Assembly: GCF_024160145.1 (NCBI RefSeq)
Contig: NZ_JAMYWQ010000003.1
Span: 62,001-126,000, forward strand
DNA: 64,000 nt
Direction: 5' to 3'
Source: Serratia nevei
Lineage (GTDB): Bacteria; Pseudomonadota; Gammaproteobacteria; Enterobacterales; Enterobacteriaceae
Shown: piece by piece, positions 63,131 to 64,000 of the stretch
How positions within the stretch are numbered: the stretch's first letter is position 1
Layout: each line of letters opens with the position of its first letter
Position numbers and translations under genes: made by a program
Notes under the pieces: generated by a model
Told to the model about the DNA's origin: nothing
The model's database searches: none
Seen by the model: the letters and a program-made list of their open reading frames with translations, nothing else

Positions 63131-63313
63131 TTATTCTCTCCAGAACGGTTTATAGCCTTCACGCCGGGCTTCCGTCTGCGTCAAGCCGATGTCCGCCAGC
63201 TGCCTGTCGTTCAGCAGTAACAGCTCCTTTCTCGTTCTGTGTCGCAACAGATAGAGACGCCAGCGTGACCCCCCTACCGAGCGCCGCCGCGGCGTACCAG
63301 CAAACAGAGGCAT
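63131..63313 (-). CDS. DUF1127-family small protein
   Basis: Arg-rich protein of 60 residues. The family core is RTRKELLLLNDRQLADIGLTQTEARREGYKPFW, a helical YjiS-like domain that in other bacteria binds RNA or links to phosphate and envelope regulation. It lies 9 nt upstream of the GstB-like gene and is probably cotranscribed with it. It is divergent from the MocR-type regulator across 180 nt, which may control it. Confidence 0.88.
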   Translation of the reverse strand: MPLFAGTPRRRSVGGSRWRLYLLRHRTRKELLLLNDRQLADIGLTQTEARREGYKPFWRE

Positions 63314-63493
63314 ATTGTTATTCTCCCTGATGTTTTCACGTTGCAGTCATCATGCTCGCCGGGAGGAAAACAATACAGATTCACGCTGGCGCTATTTTTT
63401 TCATACAGCTGTGCCAAAAAAACCGCTGAATGGTTTACTTTGAAAGCATCTGTACCGGTTTTTTAATTCTTCATCCTGATAAGAGGCCTCTGT

Positions 63494-64000
63494 ATGACAC
63501 GCTACGCCACCCTGGCCGCCATTCTCAGCCAACGCATTCAGCAAGGGCTGTATCCGGCCGGCCACCGCCTGCCTTCGGTGCGCACGCTGAGCCAGGAGCA
63601 CGGCGTCAGCATCAGTACGGTACAGCAAGCCTACCGGCTGCTGGAGGAACAGCGCCTGGTGGAAGCGCGGCCGAAGTCGGGCTACTTCGTGCATACGCAG
63701 CGCGCGCAGGCCGAGCTGCCCGCCATGACGGCGCCGGTGCAGCGGCCGGTAGACATTTCGCAATGGGAGCAGGTGCTGGAGCTGGTGCGCAGCCGGCCGC
63801 GCGAGGGCCTGATCCAGCTGGGGCGCGGCATGCCGGATATCGCTGAACCGACGATGAAACCGCTGATCGTCGCCCTGCGCAACGCCGCCCGCCACGGCGA
63901 CCTGCGCAGCCTGTACTACGACAGCATTCAGGGCGTGGCCGCGCTGCGCGAACAGGTCGCTCGTCTGCTGCTGGATTCCGGCTGCCAAATCGGCCCCGAT
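63494..64000 (+). CDS. MocR-type (GntR/aminotransferase) regulator, 5' part
   Basis: The gene starts here and runs past the window edge; 169 codons are visible. The GntR winged helix is ATLAAILSQRIQQGLYPAGHRLPSVRTLSQEHGVSISTVQQAYRLLEEQRLVEARPKSGYFV (about 4-65), and from about 115 the sequence begins the PLP aminotransferase fold (MKPLIVALRNAARHGDLRSLYYDSIQGVAALREQVARLL). MocR proteins use PLP to sense an amino compound and often control a divergent gene, here the DUF1127-GstB pair. The ATG has GAGGCCTCTGT upstream. Confidence 0.92.
   Translation, partial: MTRYATLAAILSQRIQQGLYPAGHRLPSVRTLSQEHGVSISTVQQAYRLLEEQRLVEARPKSGYFVHTQRAQAELPAMTAPVQRPVDISQWEQVLELVRSRPREGLIQLGRGMPDIAEPTMKPLIVALRNAARHGDLRSLYYDSIQGVAALREQVARLLLDSGCQIGPD

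Overview
The window looks like chromosomal DNA of a GC-rich enterobacterium, most likely Serratia (S. marcescens-like). This is inferred from the conserved E. coli-type order ompX, rhtA, dps, glnHPQ, rlmF, ybiB and dinG, from protein similarity recognised by eye, and from high third-position GC; no database search was run. I found no rRNA, tRNA, CRISPR array, phage or insertion sequence. The region is core backbone with accessory gene blocks inserted into it.

Layout. 1-667: AT-rich, no supported gene. 668-4902: a two-component system divergent from a periplasmic protein, a b-type cytochrome and a Tat-exported molybdoenzyme, with a perfect palindrome between the two arms. 5025-5688: two orphan genes of unlike composition. 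5892-8374: acetyltransferase, then a LysR regulator divergent from a nitrilase-family amidase. 8461-15240: ompX, rhtA, a YhcH-family gene, a P-loop kinase-like gene, dps, ybiI and glnHPQ with a sigma-54/NtrC control region. 15251-18956: a TetR-acetyltransferase-hydrolase operon and a soluble PAS-PAS-MCP receptor. 19250-26689: rlmF, flavin reductase, DUF1471 protein, beta-carbonic anhydrase, M3 peptidase, ybiB, PaiB-like protein and a LysE exporter.

26769-32197 holds prpBCD and divergent prpR (2-methylcitrate cycle, no prpE), with a sigma-54 promoter and an array of GTTTCA half-sites. 32201-37441: DMT exporter divergent from an Lrp/AsnC regulator, dinG, a tautomerase/CMD pair and a GST. 37683-40658: general porin, two-domain acetyltransferase, e(P4)-like phosphatase. 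40662-43760: acetyltransferase, XRE-cupin regulator, azlD, azlC and AraC regulator on one strand. 43791-47993: MFS exporter divergent from a four-cysteine SufR-like regulator, a DUF2878 protein, a YedA-like exporter and an unlisted 58-residue membrane protein. 47981-49735: LysR gene divergent from a TumE/TumA-type toxin-antitoxin pair whose toxin gene carries a frameshift.

49842-55211: an SDR protein and an OsmF-YehYXW-type osmolyte ABC operon with an added PhnD-like gene. 55252-64000: membrane fatty acid desaturase, TolA-C-like lipoprotein, a LysR regulator divergent from an isochorismatase, ABM/membrane protein and amidohydrolase cluster, a Gfo/Idh/MocA oxidoreductase, a GstB-like GST, a DUF1127 protein and the start of a MocR-type regulator cut by the window edge.

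The most unusual items are the two-component/molybdoenzyme locus, the frameshifted TumE toxin, the phased prp half-site array, the LysR-controlled hydrolase cluster with a Cys/His-rich tail, and the orphan pair at 5025-5688. Starts were moved from the longest reading frame wherever a better ribosome binding site or family length argued for it; each case is noted.
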